DNA from: Ruminococcus flavefaciens ND2009
GTDB taxonomy: Bacteria; Bacillota; Clostridia; Oscillospirales; Ruminococcaceae
Length of the DNA: 64,000 bases
Reading direction: 5' to 3'
NCBI RefSeq assembly: GCF_000621785.1
Contig: NZ_KK211346.1
Span: 201,754 to 265,753 of the forward strand
Shown in pieces: positions 53,396 to 62,151 of the stretch. Below the pieces are notes generated by a model, which was not told the origin of the DNA, made no database searches, and worked only from the letters and a program-made list of their open reading frames with translations. Position 1 is the first letter of the stretch. Each line of letters opens with the position of its first letter. Both the position numbers and the translations under genes were made by a program.

Positions 53396-54001
53396 AAAAT
53401 TCTCCTTTTCCATATGAAGTCGCAGAGCACCCGGGAATGCAGTGCAGGACATTGCCGGGCTGAGCAGAAAAAGCGTATCATAGCGCTTATTTATATGTTC
53501 TAAAATTAATATACAATACGAAACGGGTTTTGTCAATAAATTTTGAAAAATCGGAAATGAGAATTTTTAATTAATATGTATATATTTTTAATATCTTTTT
53601 TGAAGCGGATAAAATATAACAAAATATGCGTGATGTGCAACGATTTTATAGCCTGAAAGTCGATGCGCAGCACAATAAATAATTGGAAATATAAAATTAT
53701 TATTAACAATTCGTACAAACACTGACAGAAGTCAGATTTAAGGCTTGCTGCAACAAAATATAGGCGAAATACAAGAACATTGACACTTGTAAATGTTATA
53801 TGATACTAACATTATGGTTTTCGACATTATTGTATAAAATGCACAGTAATCATGTGACGAATTAGGCTAAATTGGAGATAGAAATTTTCTTTTATATATG
53901 GTATAATATCTAAGATATGTGAGATGTGATATTTTGTCTCATTTTATTTTTGTACATGACATTGTTACATTTTTCACAGCTAAAACAAGGAGGTCCATTA
54001 A
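53396..54001. promoter_or_regulatory. AT-rich intergenic region upstream of hydCBA, with a possible Rex site
   Basis: Six hundred bases without a supported gene. There are promoter-like elements (TTGACA near 53780; TATAAT near 53902). At 53962-53979, just before the hydC binding site, TTGTTA-CATTTT-TCACAG resembles the Rex redox-repressor operator (TTGTTA-N6-TAACAA) with one complete and one imperfect half. AAGGAGG lies before the hydC ATG. Confidence 0.4.
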
Positions 54002-54496
54002 ATGAATTCAGCTAAATCAACTGTTCCCTTCAAGGGTACTCCCGAGCAGGAAGCTGAGCTTCTCAAGGTTATCGCAGAAAAGAAGGACGATAAGGGTTCT
54101 CTTATGCCGATACTCCAGAAGGCTCAGGAGATCTACGGCTACCTTCCCATTGAGGTCCAGGCTCTCATTTCCGACAACACAGGCATCCCGCTTGAGAAGA
54201 TCTACGGCGTTGTTACCTTCTACGCTCAGTTCTCACTCTATCCCAAGGGAGAGTACACGATCTCAGTCTGTCTCGGTACAGCTTGCTATGTAAAGGGTTC
54301 CGGAGATATCTACAATAAGCTCCAGGAAAAGCTTGGAATCGGCGGTGGCGAATGCACTCCCGACGGTAAGTTCTCTCTTGATGCTTGCCGCTGCATAGGC
54401 GCCTGCGGTCTTGCACCCGTTCTTACAGTCAATGAAGATGTTTACGGCCGTCTCACTGTTGACGACGTTGACAAGATCATTGCAAAATACGCTTAA
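54002..54496 (+). CDS. hydC: [FeFe]-hydrogenase subunit gamma, NuoE-like
   Basis: A 164-residue thioredoxin-like 2Fe-2S protein of the NuoE/HydC family. The four cluster cysteines are in VCLGTACYVKG and CRCIGACGLAP. The N-terminal helical part (LMPILQKAQEIYGYLPIEVQALIS) is typical. It passes electrons to the NuoF-like subunit. The gene order hydC-hydB-hydA is that of trimeric bifurcating hydrogenases, which use ferredoxin and NADH together to make H2. Confidence 0.93.
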   Translation: MNSAKSTVPFKGTPEQEAELLKVIAEKKDDKGSLMPILQKAQEIYGYLPIEVQALISDNTGIPLEKIYGVVTFYAQFSLYPKGEYTISVCLGTACYVKGSGDIYNKLQEKLGIGGGECTPDGKFSLDACRCIGACGLAPVLTVNEDVYGRLTVDDVDKIIAKYA

Positions 54497-54527
54497 TTCC
54501 AAACATTACCATTTAGGAGGTTAACTT

Positions 54528-56426
54528 ATGAAGACTCTTGAAGAACTCAAGGTTGTCAGAGACAGCATGGTGGGCGAGGTAGCTCTCAGAACACATGGCA
54601 ATGCTTCTTCAAAATATGAAAGACACGTCCTTGTCTGCGGCGGTACAGGATGTACCTCTTCGGGCTCACCCAAGATCATTGAGGAGCTTAAGAAGGAATT
54701 CGCAGAAAAGGGACTTACAGATAAGGTACAGATCGTCAAGACCGGATGCTTCGGACTTTGTGAGCGCGGTCCTATCATGATCGTATATCCCGAGGGCTCA
54801 TTCTACTCACGTGTTAAGGTAGATGAGATCCCCCGCATCGTTGATGAGCACCTCATCGGCGGCAACCCTGTTAAGGAATTCCTCTATGAGGAGACTGTTG
54901 CCGGCGACGAGATCAAGTCTCTCGACGATACATCATTCTACAAAAAGCAGCACCGTGTAGCTCTCAGAAACTGCGGTGTTATTGATCCTGAGAATATCAA
55001 CGAGTACATAGGCCGTGACGGTTACCAGGCTCTGGGCAAGGTCCTCACAACTATGACTCCTGAGGACGTTATCCAGACTATCCTCGATTCAGGTCTCCGC
55101 GGACGTGGAGGCGGCGGCTTCCCCACAGGTATGAAGTGGAAGCTTGCAAGAAACATCGTTCCCAACGCTGACCAGAAGTACGTTTGCTGTAACGCCGACG
55201 AGGGCGACCCGGGTGCATTCATGGACCGTTCAGTACTCGAGGGCGATCCCCACGTTGTACTTGAGGCTATGTCCATCGCAGGTTACGCTATCGGCGCAAC
55301 ACAGGGCTACATCTACGTTCGTGCTGAGTATCCTATCGCTGTTGAGCGTCTTAACATCGCTATCAAGCAGGCTCGTGAGAACGGTATGCTCGGTAAGAAC
55401 ATCTTCGGAACAGATTTCTGCTTCGATATAGACCTCCGTCTCGGTGCAGGCGCTTTCGTCTGCGGTGAGGAGACAGCTCTTATGACATCTATCGAGGGCA
55501 ACCGTGGTGAGCCCCGTCCGAGACCTCCTTTCCCTGCTGAAAAGGGTCTCTTCCAGAAGCCTACTGTCCTCAACAATGTTGAGACATATGCAAATATTCC
55601 TCAGATCATCCTCAACGGTGCAGACTGGTTCGCATCTATGGGTACCGAGAAGTCAAAGGGTACCAAGGTATTCGCTCTCGGCGGAAAAATCAAGAACACA
55701 GGTCTCGTTGAAGTTCCTATGGGTACAACTCTCCGCGAAGTTATCGAAGAGATCGGCGGCGGTATCCCCAACGGAAAGAAGTTCAAGGCTGCTCAGACAG
55801 GTGGTCCTTCAGGCGGATGTATCGATCCTTCAAACTTCGATATCCCCATCGATTACGATAACCTCATCGGTATCGGTTCAATGATGGGTTCTGGCGGACT
55901 TATCGTTATGGACGAGGATAACTGTATGGTCGACATCGCTAAGTTCTTCCTCGAGTTCACTGTTGACGAGTCCTGCGGTAAGTGTACACCCTGCCGTATC
56001 GGTACAAAGAGAATGTGGGAGATCCTTGACAAGATCACAAAGGGCAAGGGAACTCTTGAGGACCTCGACAAGCTGGAACAGCTGGCTTACCACATCAAGG
56101 CTAACTCACTCTGCGGTCTCGGACAGACAGCTCCTAACCCTGTTCTCTCTACACTCAGATGCTTCCGCGATGAGTACATCGCTCACGTTGTTGACAAGAA
56201 GTGTCCTGCAGGCGTATGTAAGGACCTCCTCAGCTTCGAGATCGAAAAGGACAAGTGTATCGGCTGCGGTATGTGTGCTAAGCAGTGTCCTGCATCCGCT
56301 ATCACAAGAACTGACTATATCGCTCCCGGCAAGAAGCTTGCTGCTATGGAGATCGATAAGAGCAAGTGCGTAAAGTGCGGCGCTTGTATCGCAACATGTA
56401 AGTTCAAGGCAATCATCAAGAAGTAA
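54528..56426 (+). CDS. hydB: [FeFe]-hydrogenase subunit beta, NuoF-like
   Basis: A 632-residue diaphorase subunit. In order: an N-terminal 2Fe-2S thioredoxin-like domain (VCGGTGCTSSGS, KTGCFGLCERGP), the NADH/FMN NuoF domain (RGRGGGGFPTGMKWK, CNADEGDPGAFMDR), the 4Fe-4S site ESCGKCTPCRIGT, and two C-terminal ferredoxin clusters (CIGCGMCAKQCP and CVKCGACIATC). This set is that of HydB in electron-bifurcating hydrogenases. It starts 31 bases after hydC with GGAGG. Confidence 0.95.
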   Translation: MKTLEELKVVRDSMVGEVALRTHGNASSKYERHVLVCGGTGCTSSGSPKIIEELKKEFAEKGLTDKVQIVKTGCFGLCERGPIMIVYPEGSFYSRVKVDEIPRIVDEHLIGGNPVKEFLYEETVAGDEIKSLDDTSFYKKQHRVALRNCGVIDPENINEYIGRDGYQALGKVLTTMTPEDVIQTILDSGLRGRGGGGFPTGMKWKLARNIVPNADQKYVCCNADEGDPGAFMDRSVLEGDPHVVLEAMSIAGYAIGATQGYIYVRAEYPIAVERLNIAIKQARENGMLGKNIFGTDFCFDIDLRLGAGAFVCGEETALMTSIEGNRGEPRPRPPFPAEKGLFQKPTVLNNVETYANIPQIILNGADWFASMGTEKSKGTKVFALGGKIKNTGLVEVPMGTTLREVIEEIGGGIPNGKKFKAAQTGGPSGGCIDPSNFDIPIDYDNLIGIGSMMGSGGLIVMDEDNCMVDIAKFFLEFTVDESCGKCTPCRIGTKRMWEILDKITKGKGTLEDLDKLEQLAYHIKANSLCGLGQTAPNPVLSTLRCFRDEYIAHVVDKKCPAGVCKDLLSFEIEKDKCIGCGMCAKQCPASAITRTDYIAPGKKLAAMEIDKSKCVKCGACIATCKFKAIIKK

Positions 56427-56440
56427 GCGGAGGAATAGTA

Positions 56441-58189
56441 ATGGAAAATATAACTGTTAAAATCAACGGTGTTGAATTAGAAGTCCCCAAGGGCACTACT
56501 GTTCTTGAAGCTGCTCACATGGCCGGCTTTGAAATTCCTACACTTTGCTATATGAAGGAGATCAACGAGATCGGTGCCTGCCGTATCTGCGTTACAGAGG
56601 TAAACGAGGGCAGAGGCTTCCGTCTCGTAGCAGGCTGCGTATATCCCTGTTCCAACAACATGGAGATCCTCACAAGCTCACCCAAGGTCATCGAGTCAAG
56701 AAAGAGAACTCTCGAGCTCATTCTTTCAACTCATGACAGAAAGTGCCTCTCCTGCGTAAGAAGCGGCAACTGTGAGCTCCAGAAGCTTGCTAAGGATTAC
56801 GGCGTTGAGGATGCTACTGTATACGACGGTATCAAGAACGAGTATGAGGTAGACAACTCAGCTGCACATATGTACCGTGACAACAACAAGTGTATCCTTT
56901 GCCGCCGCTGCGTAGCAGTTTGTGCAAAGACTCAGGGTATCGGCGTTATCGGTGCTAACGAGAGAGGCTTCAAGACATACATCGGCTCTGCATTTGACAT
57001 GGGTCTCGGCGAGACAAGCTGTGTATCCTGCGGTCAGTGTATCGCTGTTTGTCCTGTTGGCGCACTCTCAGAAAAGGATTACACCAAGGAAGTTCTGGCA
57101 GCTATCGCTGATCCCGAGAAGACTGTTCTCGTACAGACAGCTCCTGCTGTTCGTGCAGGTCTCGGCGAGTGCTTCGGCAATCCTATCGGTACAAACGTTG
57201 AAGGCAAGATGGCAGCTGCTCTCCGCAGACTGGGCTTCGACAAGGTATTCGATACAGATTTTGCTGCTGACCTCACAATCATGGAAGAGGCTAACGAGTT
57301 CCTGGATCGTTTCACAAATGGCGGAACACTTCCTCTCATCACATCATGCTCACCCGGATGGGTCAAGTTCTGTGAGCACTACTATCCCGATCTTCTCGAT
57401 CACCTTTCTTCATGTAAGTCTCCTCAGCAGATGTTCGGTGCAACTGCAAAGACATACTACGCTCAGAAGATGGGTATCGATCCCAAGAACATCGTTATGG
57501 TATCTATCATGCCTTGTACAGCTAAGAAGTTCGAGATCGGAAGACCCGATCAGAGCGCTGCAGGTGTACCCGATGTTGATTACGCTCTTACAACACGTGA
57601 GCTTGGCAGAATGATCGAGCGTGCAGGTATACTGTTCAATTCACTTCCCGATGAGAAGTTCGACGATCCGCTTGGAATCTCAACAGGTGCAGGCGTTATC
57701 TTCGGTGCTACAGGCGGTGTTATGGAAGCTGCTCTCAGAACAGCTGTATACACACTTACAGGCGAGAACGTAACAGATCTCCCCGAGGTTCGTGGTACAA
57801 AGGCTATCAAGGAAGCTACATACAACGTTGCAGGCAACGATGTTAAGGTTATCGTAACCAGCGGTCTTGCTAACGCAAGAAAGGTTCTCGATGACATCAG
57901 AGCAGGCAAGTGCGACGCTCAGTTCGTTGAAGTTATGGCTTGTCCCGGCGGCTGTGTAAACGGCGGCGGTCAGCCTCAGGTTCCTATGGGCGTAAGAAAC
58001 TTCGTTGACATCAGAGAAGAGAGAGCTAAGGTTCTCTACAACCTCGACAAGTCAATGCCTCTCAGACAGTCTCACGAAAATCCTGCTATCAAGAAGGTTT
58101 ACGAGGAGTTCTTTGAGAAGCCCGGCAGCCACAAGGCTCATGAGGTTCTCCACACATCTTACGTTAAGAGAAAAGTTAACGAGATATAA
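56441..58189 (+). CDS. hydA: [FeFe]-hydrogenase catalytic subunit
   Basis: A 582-residue hydrogenase. The N-terminal 2Fe-2S domain (CYMKEINEIGACRIC), a His-Cys3 cluster (HDRKCLSCVRSGNCELQ), two 4Fe-4S clusters (CILCRRCVAVC, CVSCGQCIAVC) and the H-cluster domain appear in order. The H-cluster motifs are L1 TSCSPGWVKF, L2 MPCTAKKFE and L3 MACPGGCVNGGGQP. L1 has Ser where well-studied single-subunit enzymes have a second Cys that relays protons; similar L1 forms occur, as I recall, in multimeric NAD(P)-linked enzymes. It is preceded by GGAGG, 14 bases after hydB, and followed by a strong terminator. Confidence 0.96.
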   Translation: MENITVKINGVELEVPKGTTVLEAAHMAGFEIPTLCYMKEINEIGACRICVTEVNEGRGFRLVAGCVYPCSNNMEILTSSPKVIESRKRTLELILSTHDRKCLSCVRSGNCELQKLAKDYGVEDATVYDGIKNEYEVDNSAAHMYRDNNKCILCRRCVAVCAKTQGIGVIGANERGFKTYIGSAFDMGLGETSCVSCGQCIAVCPVGALSEKDYTKEVLAAIADPEKTVLVQTAPAVRAGLGECFGNPIGTNVEGKMAAALRRLGFDKVFDTDFAADLTIMEEANEFLDRFTNGGTLPLITSCSPGWVKFCEHYYPDLLDHLSSCKSPQQMFGATAKTYYAQKMGIDPKNIVMVSIMPCTAKKFEIGRPDQSAAGVPDVDYALTTRELGRMIERAGILFNSLPDEKFDDPLGISTGAGVIFGATGGVMEAALRTAVYTLTGENVTDLPEVRGTKAIKEATYNVAGNDVKVIVTSGLANARKVLDDIRAGKCDAQFVEVMACPGGCVNGGGQPQVPMGVRNFVDIREERAKVLYNLDKSMPLRQSHENPAIKKVYEEFFEKPGSHKAHEVLHTSYVKRKVNEI

Positions 58190-58208
58190 TCAAATGCTGA
58201 ATTCATTG

Positions 58209-58232
58209 AGGGCGGACAAATTTGTCCGCCCT
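58209..58232 (+). terminator. Terminator after hydA
   Basis: A perfect 24-base palindrome (AGGGCGGACAAA and its complement) followed by TTCTTT. Confidence 0.8.
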
Positions 58233-58238
58233 TCTTTA

Positions 58239-58267
58239 TTGACATGAACAGCGCAAAGTGTTATAAT
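58239..58267 (+). promoter_or_regulatory. Promoter of the zinc-ribbon/rubrerythrin unit
   Basis: TTGACA (58239-58244) and TATAAT (58262-58267), spacer 17. Confidence 0.85.
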
Positions 58268-58296
58268 TGTAATATCTTAAATTAGGGGGAAACAAT

Positions 58297-58524
58297 ATGG
58301 ATAACGTATGTGAATTCTGCGCGGCAAAGGTAGTATCAGGAACTCTCGTTACACCCTACGCTGTCCAGTTCTATCCTGAAGGTGAGGAGCAGAAGCTGAA
58401 GCCAAAGAGGAGCCAGGTCATCTGTGATGCCTGTCCGCGGTGCGGCCATATCCAGAACCTTAGGCTGAAAAATCCTGAGAATATAATGAAATACCGTTAT
58501 ACTATCCCGGGGGAGATCGTATAA
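58297..58524 (+). CDS. Small zinc-ribbon-like protein
   Basis: A 75-residue protein with CEFC near the start and CDACPRCGH in the middle, a two-pair cysteine set that would bind zinc. I do not recognise a family. It has its own promoter and GGGGGAAA site and lies 44 bases upstream of rubrerythrin, so it may take part in the oxidative-stress response or only share the transcript. Confidence 0.65.
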   Translation: MDNVCEFCAAKVVSGTLVTPYAVQFYPEGEEQKLKPKRSQVICDACPRCGHIQNLRLKNPENIMKYRYTIPGEIV

Positions 58525-58568
58525 TAAAAAAATAACTGCACATAATACTTCCAAAAGGAGGTATTATC

Positions 58569-59186
58569 ATGCAGACAAATTTTACAGAAAGTCAGACCCG
58601 TATCAATCTTATGCGAGCCTTTGCAGGTGAGTGCCAGTCACGGCAGAGGTATTATCAGGCTGCCCTGACTGCCCAGCAGCAGAAGCTGGTGGGACTTGAG
58701 CGGATGTTCCGTTTCACCGCCGAGCAGGAGGAGCGCCATGCAATGGTGTTCTGGAAGCTGCTTAAAGAGGGAACGGGACAGGATATAGACATCTCAGCAG
58801 GCTTTCCTGCCGAAGTCACAGAGGAGATACAAAAGCTCCTTGATGCTTCCGAGAGGGAGGAGAAGAAGGAGTTTTCTGTTGTGTATCCGGATTTTGCACG
58901 TATTGCCGCCGAAGAGGGCTTTACCGAGGCTGCGTCAAAGTTCAGAATGATAGCTGACATTGAAAACAGCCACAGAGCAAGGTTCATATACTACGGTGAG
59001 CTTTACCGCAGCGGTATGCTTTTCCGAAGCAATGACACAGAGCAGTGCTGGATCTGCCTTAACTGCGGACACATCCACAAAGGCAGCGAGCCGCCTCAGG
59101 AATGTCCTGTGTGCAGGGCTGAGCAGGGGTACTTTATACGCCGTGAGGAAGCGGCGTTCACTTCCTGCGACACTGTTTCGGCATAA
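58569..59186 (+). CDS. rbr: Rubrerythrin
   Basis: A 205-residue di-iron peroxidase. The N-terminal four-helix domain has the ligand motifs in FAGECQSRQRY and EQEERHAMVFW, with further ligands in EEGFTEAASKF and IADIENSHRARF. The C-terminal rubredoxin-like domain has CWICLNCG and CPVCRAEQG. It reduces hydrogen peroxide in anaerobes. AGGAGG lies before the ATG. Confidence 0.94.
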   Translation: MQTNFTESQTRINLMRAFAGECQSRQRYYQAALTAQQQKLVGLERMFRFTAEQEERHAMVFWKLLKEGTGQDIDISAGFPAEVTEEIQKLLDASEREEKKEFSVVYPDFARIAAEEGFTEAASKFRMIADIENSHRARFIYYGELYRSGMLFRSNDTEQCWICLNCGHIHKGSEPPQECPVCRAEQGYFIRREEAAFTSCDTVSA

Positions 59187-59216
59187 AACTATTACAGGGT
59201 AAGATACGACAAAAAT

Positions 59217-59240
59217 AGCCCCGGGGCTTGCCTCGGGGCT
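59217..59240. terminator. Terminator after rubrerythrin
   Basis: AGCCCCGGGG pairs with CCTCGGGGCT; the next gene is convergent. Confidence 0.75.
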
Positions 59241-59267
59241 GTACTTCTGTATAAATGAGTTATGTTC

Positions 59268-60626
59268 TCATTCCTTCTGCCGCTTTTTCAGCTTATTCAT
59301 CAGCACAATGAACACTATGAGTTCAGCAAGGAATGTGACTGCCCAGGATATGGCGTAGGAAAGATAAAGACTCTTGATTGAGTGATACTGCGGTATCCTG
59401 AAAACCACATATATCCAGCCCAGACGTATTCCCACAACTCCCGCAATGGTTATGAGCATGGGAGTTACGGAGCTTCCCAGACCGCGGATAAGTCCCGTGG
59501 TAACGTCCATGAGTCCGCAGAGGAAGTAGGGGAGCATGATGTATGTCATTCTTACCAGTCCGTATTTTATAGCCTCATCTGAGTCGGTGATGTAGATGCC
59601 CAGGAGCGGTTTTCCGAAGAAAAGTGCGGTGACTCCCAGCGCAGCGCCTGTGCAGAATACAGAGACAAGGCATATCCACATTATCTTGCGTATACGGTCG
59701 AATTTGCCTGCACCGTAATTCTGACCTGTGAAGTTCAGAGCAGTCTGGCTGTATGAGTTCATGGATGTATATACGAAGCCCTCTATGTTCTGAGCGGCTG
59801 CGTTGCCGGAGTTTACAACAGGTCCGAAAGAGTTTATAGATGACTGGATTATAACATTTGAGGCGGAGAACAGGGCACCCTGTATACCTGCGGGGAAGCC
59901 TATCTGGATTATCCTTTTAAGCTGTCTGCCGTAGATGTGCATCTTTCGGAGGTCAAGCTTGCAGGCGTCCTCGCGCTTCATGAGAGCGCGGAGTATAAGT
60001 CCTGCGGACAGTATCTGTGAAATGGTGGTGGCGAGAGCAACACCCGCAACGTTCATTTTAAACACCATAACGAACAGCAGATTGAGGAGAACATTGAGAA
60101 CTCCTGCTGCTGTCAGGTAGTAAAGGGGACTCTGTGTGTCTCCTGCGGCACGGAGGATAGCCGAACCGAAGTTATATATCATGCTGGCGATGGTTCCGCA
60201 GAAGTAGATCTGCATATATGATGTGGCGAGATGGAGCTGCTCCTCTGGAGTGTCCATGAGCCTCAGGAAAGTTCCCGAAAAGAGCACTCCCACCAGTGTG
60301 AGGACTGCTCCGCTTACAATAGCTGTGGGGATAGCGGTATGTACCGTCCTGTGGACGTCCTCGTTCCTTCCGGAGCCGAGACCGTGTGCCACGGTAACGC
60401 CTGCGCCGACGGACAGACCTATGAAAAGGTTTACCATAAGGTTGATTATAGAGCCCGTCGAGCCCACGGCTCCAACGGAATTGCTTCCGCAGCAGCGACC
60501 TACAACTACAAGGTCGGCGGCGTTGAACAGAAGCTGGAGAACTCCCGTAAGTATAATGGGGATAGTGTAGAGTATTATCCTGCTGACCAGGGGACCCTCA
60601 CACATATCCGCTGCTTTTCTTGGCAT
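59268..60626 (-). CDS. MATE family efflux transporter
   Basis: A 452-residue membrane protein with about twelve helices and a duplicated six-helix form, beginning KAADMCEGPLVSRIILYTIPIILTGVLQLLFNAADLVVVG, typical for MATE proteins of the MatE/NorM-DinF class. They export cationic or other compounds with Na+ or H+. The substrate is unknown. The ATG at 60626 follows GGAG; an earlier in-frame ATG at 60683 overlaps the terminator of plsY. Confidence 0.92.
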   Translation of the reverse strand: MPRKAADMCEGPLVSRIILYTIPIILTGVLQLLFNAADLVVVGRCCGSNSVGAVGSTGSIINLMVNLFIGLSVGAGVTVAHGLGSGRNEDVHRTVHTAIPTAIVSGAVLTLVGVLFSGTFLRLMDTPEEQLHLATSYMQIYFCGTIASMIYNFGSAILRAAGDTQSPLYYLTAAGVLNVLLNLLFVMVFKMNVAGVALATTISQILSAGLILRALMKREDACKLDLRKMHIYGRQLKRIIQIGFPAGIQGALFSASNVIIQSSINSFGPVVNSGNAAAQNIEGFVYTSMNSYSQTALNFTGQNYGAGKFDRIRKIMWICLVSVFCTGAALGVTALFFGKPLLGIYITDSDEAIKYGLVRMTYIMLPYFLCGLMDVTTGLIRGLGSSVTPMLITIAGVVGIRLGWIYVVFRIPQYHSIKSLYLSYAISWAVTFLAELIVFIVLMNKLKKRQKE

Positions 60627-60683
60627 AAAAATGACTCCGTTCTGCCGCATATTATAGCGCTGCGGCGGCGCATAAGGGCGCAA

Positions 60684-60704
60684 AAAAGCCCCCGAAGGGA
60701 CTTT
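60684..60704 (-). terminator. Terminator of plsY
   Basis: On the minus strand AAGTCCC-TTCG-GGGGCTT, then T4. Confidence 0.7.
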
Positions 60705-60705
60705 C

Positions 60706-61341
60706 TTATGTGTTTCCGTTTTTTCTGATCCTTGCGATCTCCTGATCCTTTTTCCACAGGAAGCTTATATGAGCCTCCGTACCGTTCTGGATACGCTTGA
60801 AGTTTTCTATATGCTTGAAAAGTATGATAAGTGAGACTGCTGAGAGTATTGCGGTGCCGATAGGATCACCTGTGAGCAGGGCATATATCATGGTGAAGAT
60901 CACCGAGCCTGTAACAGGTACTATGCAGACATAATCCATTGAAAATCCGAGAACGATCTCGAATATAAGGAGAAGAAGAAATACCAAAGGATTGAAGGCG
61001 AGAATGGTGCCGCCAAGAGAGGCGAGACCTTTACCGCCATGGAATTTCATAAGTACAGGGAAGATATGTCCCAGGATACAGCATGAACCGGAGAGTATCT
61101 TCGCAAATTTGAGCTGCGGGAAAAAGTAAGCAGCGATAAGCGAAGCTGCAACAGCCTTTGCGATGTCAAAGAGAGCGACGAAAAGACCTGCCTTTTTACC
61201 GATAGTGATGACCGTGTTTGAAGCACCTGCATTGCCCGAGCCTCTCTGTCTTATGTCGAAGCCCTTGAATTTGGCTATAATGAATGCAGGGTTGATGTTA
61301 CCGAAAAAGTAACCGATAAGAGCGCAGAGTGCGATCTGCAT
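60706..61341 (-). CDS. plsY: Glycerol-3-phosphate acyltransferase
   Basis: A 211-residue membrane enzyme that uses acyl-phosphate to acylate glycerol-3-phosphate, the first step of phospholipid synthesis. Conserved motifs are GNINPAFIIAKFKGFDIRQRGSGNAGASN and KFHGGKGLASLGG, with five helices. Length and pattern match PlsY. Confidence 0.95.
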   Translation of the reverse strand: MQIALCALIGYFFGNINPAFIIAKFKGFDIRQRGSGNAGASNTVITIGKKAGLFVALFDIAKAVAASLIAAYFFPQLKFAKILSGSCCILGHIFPVLMKFHGGKGLASLGGTILAFNPLVFLLLLIFEIVLGFSMDYVCIVPVTGSVIFTMIYALLTGDPIGTAILSAVSLIILFKHIENFKRIQNGTEAHISFLWKKDQEIARIRKNGNT

Positions 61342-61582
61342 AAAAACCCCCTCCGTAAAATAAAAACAAAAGGACTGATCGTTAAATTAATGTCGAACTG
61401 ACCTTACATACAATATTATAATATCATATTTGCGTTTAAAAGTAAAGTACCCTTTCTGATTTTTTTAGAAAATCAAAGGTTAAAATAAAAAAATAAATAC
61501 TTTCTGTTTCGTATAGGCAGGGAACTGCGATTAGAGTATATGAAGGGGAAAGAATTCATGCGCATGATCAGGAGAGATGAAA

Positions 61583-62140
61583 ATGACAGATAATGAACTT
61601 CAGCATCTGCTGAAGGCTGAACCGGAAAAGGGGCAGCGTGCGTTTTATGACAAATACTTCAATTATGTGTATACCATCGTGTTTGCAAAACTGAAGTCAG
61701 CGGCGTCTATGGAGGATGTGGACGAATGTGTGGGAGATGTCTTCGCACAGTGCTTCATCTTCTTTGACAAGCAGGAGGTCATTCAGGGTAATCTGAAGGC
61801 TTTTACGGCTTCCGTAGCAAGACGAAAGGCAGTAGATACATACAGAAGAGTCGTAAGACACAGCAGTAACATACCTATAGACGATGCAGGCGAACTGGAC
61901 TCAGGGGAGAATATTGAGCGCTCAACCGAGGAGTCGGAAATGAGAAAGCTGCTCTACGATAAGGTGGAGGAGCTGGGGGAGCCGGACTCTACAATCATCA
62001 TACAGAAATACTTTTTCGGCAGAAGCTCAAAGGAGATCGCAGAGATAGTGCAGATCTCATCGGATAATGTCAGAGCGAGGTGCAGCAGGGCTGTAAAGCG
62101 TCTGAAGGATGTACTGCTGGCAGCAGGCTTCACAAGATAG
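61583..62140 (+). CDS. ECF-type RNA polymerase sigma factor
   Basis: A 185-residue sigma-70 family protein with only regions 2 and 4. Region 2 includes FYDKYFNYVYTIVFAKL and the MEDVDECVGDVFAQCF stretch, and region 4 includes IIIQKYFFGRSSKEIAEIVQISSDNVRARCSRAVKRLK, the -35-binding helix-turn-helix. The ATG at 61583 follows GGAGAG by six bases; the ATG at 61577 touches the site. The next gene, 11 bases on, looks like its anti-sigma factor, so the unit probably responds to a signal at the cell surface. Confidence 0.9.
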   Translation: MTDNELQHLLKAEPEKGQRAFYDKYFNYVYTIVFAKLKSAASMEDVDECVGDVFAQCFIFFDKQEVIQGNLKAFTASVARRKAVDTYRRVVRHSSNIPIDDAGELDSGENIERSTEESEMRKLLYDKVEELGEPDSTIIIQKYFFGRSSKEIAEIVQISSDNVRARCSRAVKRLKDVLLAAGFTR

Positions 62141-62151
62141 GAGGAGAAGCT

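Noticed and set aside
53533..53718. 61-codon frame upstream of hydCBA
   Set aside because: Low-complexity AT-rich translation, no ribosome binding site.
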